64,000 nt of DNA, from NCBI RefSeq assembly GCF_000321225.1, contig NW_004450323.1:4067525-4131524 (forward strand), given 5' to 3'. Positions 1 to 10,317 of this stretch are shown here, one piece after another; the first letter of the stretch is position 1, and each line of letters starts with the position of its first letter. A program made the translations under genes and the position numbers. Below the pieces are notes generated by a model. The model was not told the origin of the DNA. It made no database searches and saw only the letters and a list, made by a program, of their open reading frames with translations. Origin of the DNA: Odobenus rosmarus divergens. Lineage: Eukaryota; Chordata; Mammalia; Carnivora; Odobenidae.

Positions 1-835
1 TGAATGAATGAATGCTCCCTTACCCACAAAGGTGAAGCGCTCCACTGGTGGGCGGACACAGCAGATCCGGCTTAGGCTTTCTCCCACCTTCCCCAAGATC
101 TTGGCTAGGGGAGAGAGCAAGACAGAGAGGGACAGAGGGAGAGAACCACTCACAACTTACAGCCCAGCATTTGGGCCACTTAAACAATAGGGTTGCCCTG
201 GAGTGGGGCAGGGGTGGGGGTAGTGGGAGGCAGGAGGGTGGAGAGAAAGAACAGAAATATGACAGCAGACATTCCTTCCCGTTCACAGTCCAAGGCACAA
301 GCATTGTGAGCCATAGACTGGAATATATGTTCTGCTCGTGTTTATTATACTGTCAAAAAATGGAAAATGTAGAAGAGGAAAATATATAAAGAGGAAAATA
401 AAAAGCACCCATAATCCCATCCTGGCAGACAACCACCACTAACACATTGGCATATTATTTATTTTCCTCCACTTAAAAAAATATGCATTATGCAGGTATG
501 TTTGCACACCATAAGTTGGCTCAGATTTTGCATTTAAAAGACATACTCGCTTTTTTCATTTTTTAATATGAGCCTTAGCCTTCCTTCCTTCCCATGAAGA
601 TGGACTTTATAATAATCAGACATCTGCTTTGGCTGAGAGGGAGCTGGTTTTTGATGACCTCCCTGGGCTCTAATCCAGAAAATTTTTCTGAGCCCCCACT
701 TGTAGCTATATGAGACTTTGTGACTCACCCTGTTTAGAACAGACTAATAACCTTATAGCTTATGGTCTCTAGGCTTGAAAAGTAATACCAGGATCTGTCT
801 CTTGCAATGGGTTGGTAAAAAAAATGTTGGAAAAA
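1..835. other. NMNAT2 intron 5 (partial), left edge
   Basis: Non-coding, and no confident element is recognised. The first 15 bases (TGAATGAATGAATGC) resemble the 3' end of an L2 element, too short to call firmly. No splice-flanked conserved peptide was seen. Confidence 0.4.
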
Positions 836-1060
836 ACATGGACCTTGGATTCAAATAGTCCGGAACATGAATTCTGACTCTTCTACTTTTGAGCTGTGTG
901 ACCTTAGGCAAATCACTTACCCTCTCTGAATTTCAGTTTTCTCCTTGTAAATGGGAACATATCTTTATCACAGAATTACTATGTAAAATACGAAATCATG
1001 TAAAACACTGGGCATTGTATGGGCACACAGGACTCGGTGTTGGGTAAATGTTGGAGCCCT
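836..1060 (+). mobile_element. MIR SINE
   Basis: The order of motifs is that of MIR: a TTGGATTCAAATAG-like box B region, GAGCTGTGTGACCTTAGGCAA core, CTCTCTGAATTTCAGTTTTCTCC, a TGTAAATGGGAACAT stretch, then GTAAAACACTGGGCATTGT. It is strongly diverged and fixed long ago. Confidence 0.8.
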
Positions 1061-1084
1061 TGCTCTCTGCCACTGAAGAGGTGG

Positions 1085-1195
1085 TTGAACGTGTGGGATT
1101 CTGAATGCAGATGCCTGGGTTTGACTCCGAGTCCTGACCCCTCCTTCAGTGTGTGACCTTGGACAAGATCCTCAACTCCCTTGGAAGAGGCAGAG
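1085..1195 (+). mobile_element. MIR SINE, partial
   Basis: GATGCCTGGGTTTGACTCCGAGTCC followed by CAGTGTGTGACCTTGGACAAG is the MIR tRNA-like head and core. It breaks off before the 3' end. It may be a second copy next to the preceding one. Confidence 0.6.
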
Positions 1196-1356
1196 AAAAA
1201 TGCTGCCTTTCATATCTTTAATTCCCAGGAAGGCAATTATAAATGTAATTTATAAATATAATTTAGAACTATAAACTTATAAATATAAGAAAAAATGCAC
1301 ACCATCAACCCTGTCTCTCTCTCATTGTGACTGCTTCTCTCTGATGCTCTATTTTA

Positions 1357-1502
1357 AGGACCAGAGCATCAGTGTCACCTTGTTGAAAATGCAAATTTTC
1401 CTCCCCTCTCCCAGACCTACTAAATCACATTCTGGGGAAGGGCCTCGCAATCTGGATTTTAACAAGCCCTCCAGTTGATTCTGAGGTTTGAGAACCACGG
1501 GT
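1357..1502 (-). mobile_element. MER5A hAT-type DNA transposon relic
   Basis: Read on the minus strand it begins GTGGTTCTCAAACCTCAGAAT and continues through CTGGAGGGCTTGTTAAAATCC and a TAGGTCTGGGAGAGG region to ACACTGATGCTCTGGTCC, the MER5A order. Its terminal inverted repeat ends about 20 bp from the exon 5 donor. Confidence 0.7.
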
Positions 1503-1522
1503 CCACACCAGTGTCCCCCTAC

Positions 1523-1649
1523 CTGCAGTGGGCTTGCTGGACACATTACTGTTCTGGTAAATGGGCTGGGGGGTCTCATTTTGGGGCTGTCCGACCACAG
1601 GCGTCATGGAGGGCGTGTTGACATTGGAGAGGATGCAGCCAGTCACCCG
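1523..1649 (-). CDS. NMNAT2: NMNAT2 exon 5 (residues 108-149)
   Basis: This 127-bp internal exon reads right to left: acceptor ccccag ending at 1650, then codons from RVTGCILSN at 1649 to NVSSKPTA, plus one base of the next codon, and a GTAGGG donor starting at 1522. It enters in phase 0 and leaves in phase 1. In NMNAT2, residues from about 109 open the isoform-specific central domain, which sits between the two halves of the Rossmann-like catalytic fold and governs vesicle association. The palmitoylated cysteine pair lies just after this exon and is outside the window. Against human NMNAT2 from memory there seem to be two conservative changes, Val at 126 (human Ile) and Ser at 145 (human Thr). 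The reading frame is open throughout. Confidence 0.97.
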
Positions 1650-1865
1650 CTGGGGAAAGGGAGAAGGGAGAGGTGCAAGGTCAGTGTCATTAGCCAAGTG
1701 ACTTATGAAAAGCATTCCTAGTTATTTTCAAATGCTCATCTGTTCATCTATCACGGTTAAGCCACTTGCAGCTGAGGTGGCGGCAGGGGCGGGTTCTAGA
1801 CCCAGCTGTACCACGTGGCTGCATGTGGCCAGCAGGAGGCATGACCGCTAGCTCAGGGCTGGAAA

Positions 1866-2060
1866 AGCATGGGATGTAGTGTTGCACAGACCCTGGTTCA
1901 AGTTTGAGCTCTGCCCCCCTCTGGCTGCATGACCTTGGAGAGTTACCTTTTCTTGAACCTCAGCTCAGGAGTGTAACACGGACAGGCCACATAGCTGCCT
2001 TTCTGGGCTGTGGTCGGATTACACATGTGAGTGTTTGCAAAGCATTTGCCTATAGAGTAC
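1866..2060 (+). mobile_element. MIR SINE, diverged
   Basis: CAGACCCTGGTTCAAGTTTGAG then TGGCTGCATGACCTTGGAGAG and GAACCTCAGCTCAGG give the MIR head and core. The 3' part ending TTGCAAAGCATTTGCC is weaker. Confidence 0.55.
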
Positions 2061-2940
2061 GTAGCCTCTGGCCGCCGATATTGTAACCTTCTGTGTAACG
2101 TGCATACCTGCCCTCCCTGCCTGCTTCACGGGGCTCACGGGGGGTCATGTCCGCAGAAGGGCTGTGTACGCTTGGCAAAGGTCATATGAACACGAGGCAC
2201 TATCACCACCTGCCGCCTCCCCAGGCCAGAGATGCCAACGACAGGGCCAACGCCAAGAGCGGTGCCGGCCGAGCAGGATGTGTTAGTGTGGCAGGAAGAG
2301 GGGGTGGGGTGCTGGGCACTCTCGCGCCCGCTGGCTGGTGTGGATACACATTCCAGAGCCAAGCGGAAATTCTATGTGTATGATCCATTGTGCTGCGTTA
2401 TCTGGCCTGCAGTTTTCCTCTGAGGCCGCAGAAAGCACAGAGCTGATAAGGCTGCGTTCTTCCCAGCTGACCCAGAAGCCACCCCCCTTCCCTGCTGTGG
2501 GTGGAAGAGCCCACTCCGGGGCAACAGAGAAACAAAGGATGGATTTTTCAATCCGTTCAGCTGTCCAAGGGCCGTTGCTTCTGCAAGGTCCCTTCCCTGA
2601 AAGCCAGTGTCCCACCCCTGTGCACCACTCTTTCTGGATTCCTGAGTCCAGCTGCCAGAGAATCCCAAGCCGCAGGGCTGCCACGATCCTCGTGACCAGC
2701 GGTGGCTGGTGGAGTGGAAGGGGCAGCCTGCCTTTCTTATTATTATTTCACCTCCAGAAAAGAAAACGCCACATTCTCACTAAGTAACTGGTCCCTGTAG
2801 CTGAGGAATTGCTTCCTCCCGCTGCCCACGTCATGGGTCCCATGGGACTTGTTCTAGGTAGAGGACATTCTCTATTGGCCTGTGCCTGTCACCGCAATGG
2901 CTGGGGCTCCTGGCTGAGCTGCTCTGGCCCAGACTCCTGC
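2061..2940. other. Intron 4, no recognised element
   Basis: GC-rich unique sequence with several unrelated open frames on both strands. None has splice sites or family similarity, so they are taken as chance. Confidence 0.5.
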
Positions 2941-3228
2941 CTCTGGGCATGAGTAACAGAGGGAGGGTTTGGGAAGCCCAGGCATTTAGAAGCAAAACAG
3001 TGGCTAGGCCACATGGCTGGTATAGGCAGAGCTCAGGCATGTGTGCAGGGCCCCTGATTCCTCCTTCCCATCATGGAGCCTGAGGCTGCTGTGTGATCAG
3101 AAGGTGCACAGGCCCCCGGCTGACCCCTAGCTGACATGTAGCGTGAGAAATAAACTGACGTGAAGTCACCAAGATTGTAAGGATGCTTGTTACCACAGTG
3201 TACCTTAGCCTATCCTGACTGATACAGT
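2941..3228 (+). mobile_element. Possible MLT1-type LTR end
   Basis: GAGAAATAAACTGACGTGAAG with a following TTGTTACCACAGTGTACCT and CCTGACTGATACAG resembles the 3' end of an MLT1 (ERVL-MaLR) LTR, where a poly(A) signal is followed by a GTTACAGCAG...CTGATAC end. The 5' limit is a guess. Confidence 0.35.
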
Positions 3229-4418
3229 AAGACGGGATGGGATGCCTTTTATTACTGCTGTTGTTGAGACCACCACAGAGAGCGAGCGAGTGCCATCTTG
3301 TGGCAGAGCCCTTTCAAGGGGACCAGGAAAGACTCAGGACGTGTGTGAAGGATTCCGAAAACGGAAGGAAGGGATGTGCACTGTCTTCAATTCCGAGGGG
3401 GACCAACCTAGCAGATGAAGCAACAGCCAGCTAGAGCCCTCCCTCTTCCTCTTCCTCTTGACTTCCTGGCTGGGCGGGAGCCCGAAACCCCTACTCTATT
3501 CAAATCAAGCACAGCTGCCCGGTTGGTGAGCGTGATGCTGACAGGTCCCCAAGGAGCGGATTCTGACACCCACTGACGGAAAACAGATGCACGGAGGCTC
3601 TGCGTGTGTCAGATCAATGCCATCCAGACTGCCGATGGCGGCTGACGAGGGCACCGGGACAGGGTCAGTGGGGGTGGGCAGGACCCACTGCCTCTTGTCT
3701 TGGGCAGTCAGGCTTCTTGCTCTGGATGGCACCGCTCTTCATGCCGTCACTGTGGAGATCCATGTGTTGGTGTTGATCGGGGAAGCACACTTTCCGCACA
3801 CTCTGGCCAGTGCTGCTGGCTGGTGTGGCAACCTGCTCTTCGGTCGCGACAACCTGGGCACAGGCCACGTGCTCCCATCTGTGTTCACTAAGCAACGGCT
3901 GTGTGTCCTCAGATAGATGGGCTCACCTCTCTGGGCCTCTTTTTATCCACTCATATAACAAGGACCGGTGCACTGCCTTGGAACTCATGTGAGGAGGAAT
4001 GAGAGTGAGCAAAGGGACGGTGACAGGCAGGGGTGAGGTGCCTCGGCCCTAAAACAGATGGGGCAGGAGCACCCGGCTGATGGCACCTCCTCCCAGCGCT
4101 CCTCTGTGCTCCTGCCTTCCTTGGCCAGGTCTCCTTCCCTCCTCACTTTCTGAAGTCTCTCCTTAATCCCACCCTGGATTTGCTGCCAGAATATGAAAAC
4201 CACCCGAGTCATACTGAACAGGCGGAGCAAGGCCGGGGGGCAGCCTCCGGTACGACTTGGGTTACTAATCGGCTGCCCTTCTTCCTGCTGCTCGGGGCCT
4301 GGTCTCCCACAGCTGGCTGAGAAGCAGGAAACTGAACCAGGTCAGTAGGCCAGCAGCACCCTTACCGGGCCTGCCTGGCTTTCGGGGCCACCCACCCCTC
4401 TGCCGCGGCCCAGCTCAC
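3229..4418. other. Intron 4 next to exon 4
   Basis: Mostly unique sequence. 3905-4010 (GGGCTCACCTCTCTGGGCCTC, then GTGCACTGCCTTGG) may be a MIR remnant. A CTTCCTCTTCC pyrimidine stretch at about 3440-3465 is the only simple sequence. Confidence 0.4.
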
Positions 4419-4497
4419 CTTCATGAGGTCCCGATGGTGCTCCAGCACGCTGCACGTGGTCTGCCAGGTGTCCTGATAGCACTCCCAGGGGTCCACC
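4419..4497 (-). CDS. NMNAT2: NMNAT2 exon 4 (residues 81-107)
   Basis: This 79-bp exon follows a TTAG acceptor ending at 4498. Its first base completes Arg81, then it encodes [14 protein letters not shown] and [12 protein letters not shown], and it ends at a GTGAGC donor starting at 4418. It enters in phase 2 and leaves in phase 0. The segment matches the conserved NMNAT helix region with two tryptophans (W85 and W92). In the family the second tryptophan lies in the substrate pocket and stacks on the nicotinamide ring of NMN. V98, reported in the literature as a human neuropathy variant position (V98M), is the reference valine here. No frame disruption is seen. Confidence 0.98.
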
Positions 4498-4647
4498 CTA
4501 ACATAACCAGAAAGAGGCTTCCCTTGGTTTCCATTCTCACACTCTTTCCTTAGTGGCTCCTTCCAGAGACCGGAGCTCAGGGAGCTTAGCACAACGGCTC
4601 ACGCCGTGTCCTTAGGTCCCAAATCAGATCAAACGTGGGCTTGAAAC

Positions 4648-4815
4648 ACCTCCCTACACCTCAGTTTCCCCTCTGTAAAAATGAGAGGAGTATGGGGCTC
4701 TGGGAAAGTGATGTTGTCTTTTGATGCTCACTTTCCCCACCTGTAAAATGACTCCGTAACTCTCTTTCGGGGTTATTAGAAGGGCTCGATGAGTTTTATA
4801 AACAAAGTGCTTAGT
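4648..4815 (+). mobile_element. MIR SINE, 3' half
   Basis: CACCTCAGTTTCCCCTCTGTAAA, a second CCCACCTGTAAAATG block, GGGGTTATTAGAAGGGCTCGATGAG and ACAAAGTGCTTAGTACAGAG follow the MIR 3' order. The first block seems partly duplicated. Confidence 0.65.
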
Positions 4816-4960
4816 ACAGAGTCTCACTCTTGTGCTTCCCCACAAGATGGAAATTCTACTCTGGGCCTTCCAGGATTGGGATAAGGATTAAAAGCCAGGC
4901 CCTCATTGAGTGGTGGCTGCAGATATCTGAATATCTGTGCAGTGGGGGGCCTTGTGGCAT

Positions 4961-4971
4961 GGGGGGGGGGG
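4961..4971 (+). repeat. Poly(G) run, 11 bp
   Basis: Eleven consecutive G, a likely length-variable tract in intron 3. Confidence 0.9.
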
Positions 4972-5387
4972 CGTGCCAGTCAGACTAAAGGGCACAGCCC
5001 TGCACCCTGGTCAGCCCCTCCTGTACACGAGGATGTGAAATGAGCAGGGAGCTAGCCCAGACCGATGCAGTGCTCGGGCTTAATTGCAACTTAATGAGCT
5101 GCTAAATTGGGAGATTTCTCAAACATTTTCTTAGCCGTTGAGCATTCCCTGCCCACCTTCCACCTTGAACACACACCTAAGCTTCCCAGAGGTAAGAGCT
5201 CAATGACTGAAAACCCTTGAGAGTCAGCTTGTGCGTCAGGCTCCCTGTATCTCTGACCACCACCCACCTGTCTGAAACAGATAGATTGGGCTAGGCAGGC
5301 TCCCCCGGGGCCAGGGGCCAAGCCTCTTAACTCTAGAGCTACCTGGGCCTCCCTAGTGACCTCAATTCCTGGAATTCTGACCTTGCC

Positions 5388-5452
5388 CAAGTGCCTGGAG
5401 CAGTGCAGAGTGGGCAGGGGGCGCTGGGTAAATATTCAATGAATGAATGAAG
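5388..5452 (+). mobile_element. L2 3' end
   Basis: AAGTGCCTGGAGCAGTGCAGAG then CTGGGTAAATATTCAATGAATG AATGAA is the L2 terminus (tandem TGAATGAA at the very end). Confidence 0.6.
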
Positions 5453-5599
5453 CAATTCTTTCAGAATCTTCCAGTCACATCCAAGCAGGAACAACCTCCT
5501 GCCCCACGTTTTCCCCCAGTGGACCCCATTTTCCCCAGGAGGTCCTGAGCCACAATGTTACAAGGCCTTCTTTCTATCCCTGACGTGACCATGGATGTG

Positions 5600-5700
5600 C
5601 TGTTCACACTCAAACCCCTTGACTTCTCTGGGCCTATTTCTCACCAGTGAAAAAGCAGCTGTCTACCTGTATCTTAGGGGGATGAGAAAGTCGATAAAGG
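5600..5700 (+). mobile_element. Possible MIR fragment
   Basis: CTTGACTTCTCTGGGCCTATT followed by TCACCAGTGAAAAAG resembles the MIR CCTCAGTTTCCTCATCTGTAAAA segment. It is weak, and it explains the open frame that crosses this stretch. Confidence 0.35.
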
Positions 5701-5924
5701 GCAAGTGTTACTCACACAAATCACTACTCACGACCGGCTGGGATCACTATTTAATTATCACTGTCGCCTCCCTTCACTGCTCTCCTTCCCGCCCACCCCA
5801 TCTCTTCTCCCTCATTGTGAGGTCAGCTTCCCTTCACTTCCCAGCACCCTCTGGTGCTGCTTATTTTTCCGTGGGGGGAAATTACAGTACAAATGGTGTG
5901 CCATTATTTTTTTTAAAACGCCAT

Positions 5925-6000
5925 TTTCTCATGCAAATTATAACTGTAGGAACTTGGGGGAGCATAATTAGCATAATTAGTGGAAGATGCTTTAATTACA
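5925..6000. promoter_or_regulatory. Candidate homeodomain/octamer motif cluster in intron 3
   Basis: Within 70 bp there is a perfect octamer ATGCAAAT (5931-5938), a tandem duplication of GCATAATTA (5962-5979) and a further TTTAATTAC (5991-5999). ATGCAAAT is the POU/octamer site and TAATTA the core homeodomain site. No repeat family is recognised here. Function is inferred from motif density alone. Confidence 0.3.
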
Positions 6001-6526
6001 CTGCGAGCTCTGTGCGTAAGGGTGGCTGCCATCTTAGTGAGGACGGTGCCCAGAGTCTGAGGGAAAGGCAGTGAGAGCTCCCCGGGCAGCATGGAGCCCC
6101 AGGGAGCCTGAGTTCAGGAATGGGAAATAAGGAAGGCCAGGGAACATTCCTTAAAAGGAAGTGCGAGTTCACAGGAAGTAACTGGGGAGGAAAGTGGAGA
6201 GGCATTTCAGATTTCCTGGCCAGGCCTCACCCCAAATCCAATGATGCTCCAGGAAAACTCCTGGATCCAAAAGTCCCAGAGCAGAAGAAACACTGATGCT
6301 TCCCTCTTCAGTCTGCCGGGCCCTATGGCCTGGTTATAAACTAAAGCTATCAGTTGGGCCACCTCCCAAGGTTTGCATAATTATTGCCTGCAAGGGACTA
6401 ACATCTGTTCCGGCCTCCCCACCCCTGTGGGATCCGGATGGCTGAGGGCACTCCTCCTCTTCCTCCACTCACCCCCAGTGAGTCGCAGGCCACCCGTACC
6501 GGTGGCAATGGCCTGGCCAGCCCTAC

Positions 6527-6594
6527 CTGATCCAATCGGAGTTCTGGACGGCCAGTTGACACATGATGAGGCGGTGCCGGCTCGACACAAGGCC
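6527..6594 (-). CDS. NMNAT2: NMNAT2 exon 3 (residues 59-80)
   Basis: This 68-bp exon lies between a CTCCCCAG acceptor ending at 6595 and a GTAGGG donor starting at 6526. It encodes GLVSSRHRLIMCQLAVQNS then DWI, plus the first two bases of Arg81. It enters in phase 0 and leaves in phase 2. The SSRHRLIMCQLA stretch is the helix after the substrate loop, conserved across animal NMNATs. It is the smallest of the four exons and is easily missed because the surrounding intron is also GC-rich and open in other frames. Confidence 0.97.
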
Positions 6595-6689
6595 CTGGGG
6601 AGCAACAGAGCATCAGTGGGAGGCTCGCTGCGCTCCCCACAGCCTCCTGGAGACCCCATCCCAAGCCGGCTCCATATTCAAGGGCGCTG

Positions 6690-7300
6690 GGAATGAGGGC
6701 GTGGCCTCCCTCTGTGTGCACCTGCCACGCAGACACGCATGGAGCGGCGGAAGGGAAAGAAAGGGACGGAGGGCGGGGATGTGCCACTCGCGACAGGGTC
6801 CGGAGGTGGGCCTCTCGGAGGAAGCAGCCAACGCGTGCCCAGCGCAGAGACGAGACTTTTAACCCAGCAAACGGTGCTTTGTCTCGAGGCTCGAGCTGCT
6901 GGATCGGCAACCTCCCCGGAGCCCAACCACGGGTAGCTGGGGAAGGAGGGGGATGGACACGCGGGGAGGGCTCCTAGACTTTCCCTTTCGTGTGGCAGGG
7001 AGGGAGCGGCAAGAACAGGAATTTTAAATCAGGTCGTAAGAGGCATGGGCCTTTTCCTCCTAAAATCCGGGAAAGATCCGTAACCGGCCGCCAGTGTGGC
7101 ATCCGCGCCAAGTCCCGCTCGGCCCTCAGCGGGTGCGCGTGCGCCGCTGCTGATGAGCCCCGACCGCTTGGCGCTGCGAGCGGCCGGGCCCCGGGCACGG
7201 GCTCCTCCCGGTTGCTGCCCAGCACCCACCCGCTCACGTCGGACTGTGCTCCAGAGCCGGGAGCAGGACGCCCGCTATCGGGCGTTTGTGTTTCCAGGGA
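6690..7300. promoter_or_regulatory. CpG island between exons 2 and 3
   Basis: CpG dinucleotides are very dense: about 30 in 7071-7280 and a similar per-base excess from 6690 to 6960, against almost none in most of intron 1. Several GC-box-like GGGCGGGG/GGGCGG runs occur (for example near 6770). It starts about 95 bp inside intron 2 from exon 3 and ends about 95 bp before exon 2. It could be an internal promoter, an exonic-type methylation boundary, or simply a GC-rich intron, since carnivore genomes carry many non-promoter islands. The open frames within it are GC-content artefacts. Confidence 0.6.
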
Positions 7301-7395
7301 GCGTAGCAGATGGCTGTGGGGCAGCTGTGCCCGAGGAGGAGCCATCGGGTCAGAAAGGGAGGGTACAGGAGCAGAGAGGCAAAGGACCAACCCAC

Positions 7396-7484
7396 CTGTT
7401 TTCCGTAGGAGTCGTGGACGGGAGAGACAATCCCACCAATCACAATAAACCTTCCGGTTTTGTGCAGATAATCCCTGGCTCTTT
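7396..7484 (-). CDS. NMNAT2: NMNAT2 exon 2 (residues 29-58)
   Basis: This 89-bp exon follows the acceptor ...AATTAG ending at 7485 and stops at a GTGGGT donor starting at 7395. The first two bases complete Glu29 with a G supplied by exon 1. It then encodes [20 protein letters not shown] and PVHDSYGKQ. It enters in phase 1 and leaves in phase 0. The segment is the first alpha helix and second beta strand of the nucleotidyltransferase fold, directly after the GxFxPxxxGH motif of exon 1. [11 protein letters not shown] is the substrate loop typical of NMNATs. Without exon 1 the ATP-binding histidines cannot be checked. Confidence 0.98.
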
Positions 7485-8394
7485 CTAATTAAGAGAAGAA
7501 AACCACACATTATAAAGGGGAAAGGTGTGGATTAAAGGTGATCGTTGAAATCAATACGTTCCCTGCTGCAAGGCTTATTGCCTTACAGCTTTCCCGCCAT
7601 TTACATGCAAAGTGCCAACTTTCAAAGTTATGTTGGCCATTCAGAAGGTTATGGGATGAGATTCTGGCCCCAAAGAAAAAGGATTTAGAACTCAAGGGGA
7701 TTAATCCAGTTTAAAAGGTCCTCTGCTGGACAAGTCTGTAGCTTAGAGGGATTTAGAAGAAGCATCACTGAAAGCCATTTGAGGGACAGATTGGAATTTA
7801 CGTCTATGATCACTTGCAGAAACTCCAAAATGGAGGAGTGACTTAAAAGGAAGAAGAACCAGAGGAAGAAGAAGCAGCAGCCACCACCTTCTTATAATAT
7901 GAACGGTGGGCTGATTGCCCCATCTCAGAAGAGAAGAACCACCGAAACAAATTTAAAAGGCCTTTTACATAATTAGGGAGAATTAACAGGAAAGCCATCA
8001 TTATCGTTGATTGAGAAAAGTTCAGTCACAGAAAAGCTTTTCTTCCTTTGGAAGGAATTCGTGAGGCTGCTTTTACAAATTTACCAGACAAGCCCAATGT
8101 CACTTCCATGAGACAATTCAGAAAACTAGGAAGGGGATGAAAATTTTGGTTCTCCCTTCCAAGGGGGTTCAGTGTGCAAACCCAACAGAGCCTGAGCTTG
8201 TACCACTGAGGAGATGTGTGGATTTCTGTCATAGGTGAGGGATTCTGTTCGTGAAGAGGGTCTTGGGTAGCAAGGCTGGATGTGTAGTTTACAAGCAAAT
8301 TCCCAGGACTTCCTTGCTGGCTCTCTTAACATTTAAAAATAACTCTCATCACATTTGCCTTTTCTTTTTCTTTCAATGTGAAATCTCTTCATTT
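7485..8394. other. Start of intron 1, unique sequence
   Basis: AT-richer unique DNA next to the exon 2 acceptor. 7850-7890 is purine-rich (AAGGAAGAAGAACCAGAGG). No repeat or second exon is recognised. Confidence 0.45.
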
Positions 8395-9350
8395 CTTAAA
8401 AAAATAATTAATAGGCTTTATTTTTGAGCACAGTTTTGGGTTTAAATAACAATGGAGCAGATACTACAGAGTTCTATATACTCAGCCCCACCTTCCTATC
8501 TCCCCTGGACACCGTTTTCCCTATGATTAATATCATGCATTAGTGTGGTTCATTTTTTCACTTGATGAGTCCATACTGACACATTATTATTGATTAACTA
8601 TAGACCACAGTTCCCATAAAGAGACACTGTGTTGTACAATCTATGGGTTTTGATGAATGACAAGTGTATGTATGATATGTATGCACCATTGCAGTTGTGT
8701 TGAGAATAGTTTCCCTACACTCAAAATCCATTGTGCTCCCCCTATTCATCCCTCTCCCTGGCCACAGACGTTGGTAAGCACAAGTCTTTCTACAATTTCT
8801 CAGTTTTGCCTTTTCCAAAACACCAGGTAAGCTGGGATCATACACTACGTAGCCTCTTCAGACTGGCTTCTTTCACTTAACAGTATGCATTTAAGGTGCC
8901 TCCATGTAGTTTTGTGGCTTGATAACTCATTTTTTAAAATTGCTGAATAACATTCCGTTGTCTGGATGTATCACAATTTCTTCATCCATTTGTACCATTT
9001 GTTTATCCATTCACCAACTGAATGACATCTTGGTTGCTTCCAGTTTTCATGATTATGAATCAAATTGATATAACATTCCTGTGCAGGTTTTCACGTGGAC
9101 ATAGTTTGTAACTCGGTTGTGTAAACATCTAGGAGTGTGATGGCTGGCTCAGAGGCTGAGAGTACATTTGATTTTGGAAGAAACTGCCAAATTGGCTTCC
9201 AACATGATCGTTGCATTTTGCATTCCCACAAGCAACAGATGAGTGTTCTTGTCACTCCACATCCTCGCTAGCATGGGGTATTGTCAGGTTTTTTGGATTT
9301 TAGCCGTTCTAATAAGGTGTGTCACCTCTGCTTTTTTAAAGAGTGATATT
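8395..9350 (-). mobile_element. Old L1 fragment (3' UTR and end of ORF2), antisense
   Basis: On the plus strand this is the reverse complement of an L1M-type 3' end: GTATGCACCATTGCAG, then CAGTTTTGCCTTTTCC, GGCTTCTTTCACTTAACAG, GCTGAATAACATTCCGTTGT, CTTGGTTGCTTCCAGTTTTC, AAACTGCCAAATTGGCTTCC, and TGCATTCCCACAAGC with CTCCACATCCTCGCTAGCAT. The reading frame is broken many times, so it is inactive. Confidence 0.85.
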
Positions 9351-10300
9351 ACTTTACTTGTTTTCAAGAAGTCTTATTCTGAGGCCAAGGACAAACTGAA
9401 AACCTTGTTAAAAAAAAAAACAACCCTTTTGATATTTGGATAAACTCCATACCTCCCCTCTCTTCTCTTGGCCCTTCATACCCCAGTCTTCATTGAGATC
9501 ATTTACATCTGGCCCTTAGCTGTCACCAAGTCTCTGCTCAATAAGTCAGAGCTTCCTTCCTCCCCCATCCTCTAAAAAGTGGCCTCTCCTTACTCTCCAC
9601 ATACCCAAGCTTTTCTTTGGAAACTCCGCTCTACCTTACCTCTACCTTGGTCCAGCATGCCTGCTCTGTCCAACATCCCCCTTGGCTGGACTTACTGCTC
9701 TGCTAGCCCCCTGTGCATCCAGTTCAAGGGGCCTGGCCGGAAAATTGTTTCTGAAAATTTATGCCTTCACTCCTCTTCTGCACTGAGTTCTTCAAAGCCA
9801 GAGATTTTTGCCATAGGTAGGAGGTCCCCAACTCACAGCTAAAGGAGACGTGCAGTTAACATACATGTGAGAAGCAAGCTCTCATTGTAAAATAATTTGC
9901 ATTCAAACAACCTTGACTGGACACATTGCCATTTGAAACACTGCTGCCCTAAGAAAACGAAGCTGTGATCCAAATGTGGTTCAGTCTGTCACCCATGCTG
10001 AACACTTCTTGGGTTCTTGAGCACCTTCATAGTGACTCATTTATTGACCAACGGATGTTTAACACATGCTCACCTAGAAGGGTCATGTAGCTACCTTTCC
10101 TACTCTTGCCCTTCTAGAGTGTCCTTTCACTGGGCTATCTCAGGCCAGAGAGTCACCCACTCCATTCCTCAGACCACACTCCAGAATTTCCAGAGGAAAT
10201 ACGTTATCCCAAAGAAACTCATCACCTTAGAAAATGTTACCCTTTGCTTCTGGCCAAGGTGAGGAGCCACTTCTGGCAATGCTCCAAGGTTCACTCTCTC
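9351..10300. other. Intron 1, no confident element
   Basis: Includes a poly(A) run at about 9411-9420 and a pyrimidine-rich stretch (9440-9720) that may be a very old L2. Nothing coding is supported. Confidence 0.4.
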
Positions 10301-10317
10301 ACAAAGAGCCAGTTTCT

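Noticed and set aside
5595..6074. 159-codon plus-strand open frame
   Set aside because: It starts in MIR-like sequence and crosses AT-rich intron DNA without codon or domain signs.
6398..7510. Several long open frames around exons 2 and 3 on both strands
   Set aside because: They are shadows of exons in the wrong frame or products of the CpG island. Only the short spliced segments match a protein.
8395..9350. Possible active L1
   Set aside because: Only the 3' part is present and the reading frame is broken repeatedly. The same applies to the L1 pieces at 10700, 18930 and 44440.
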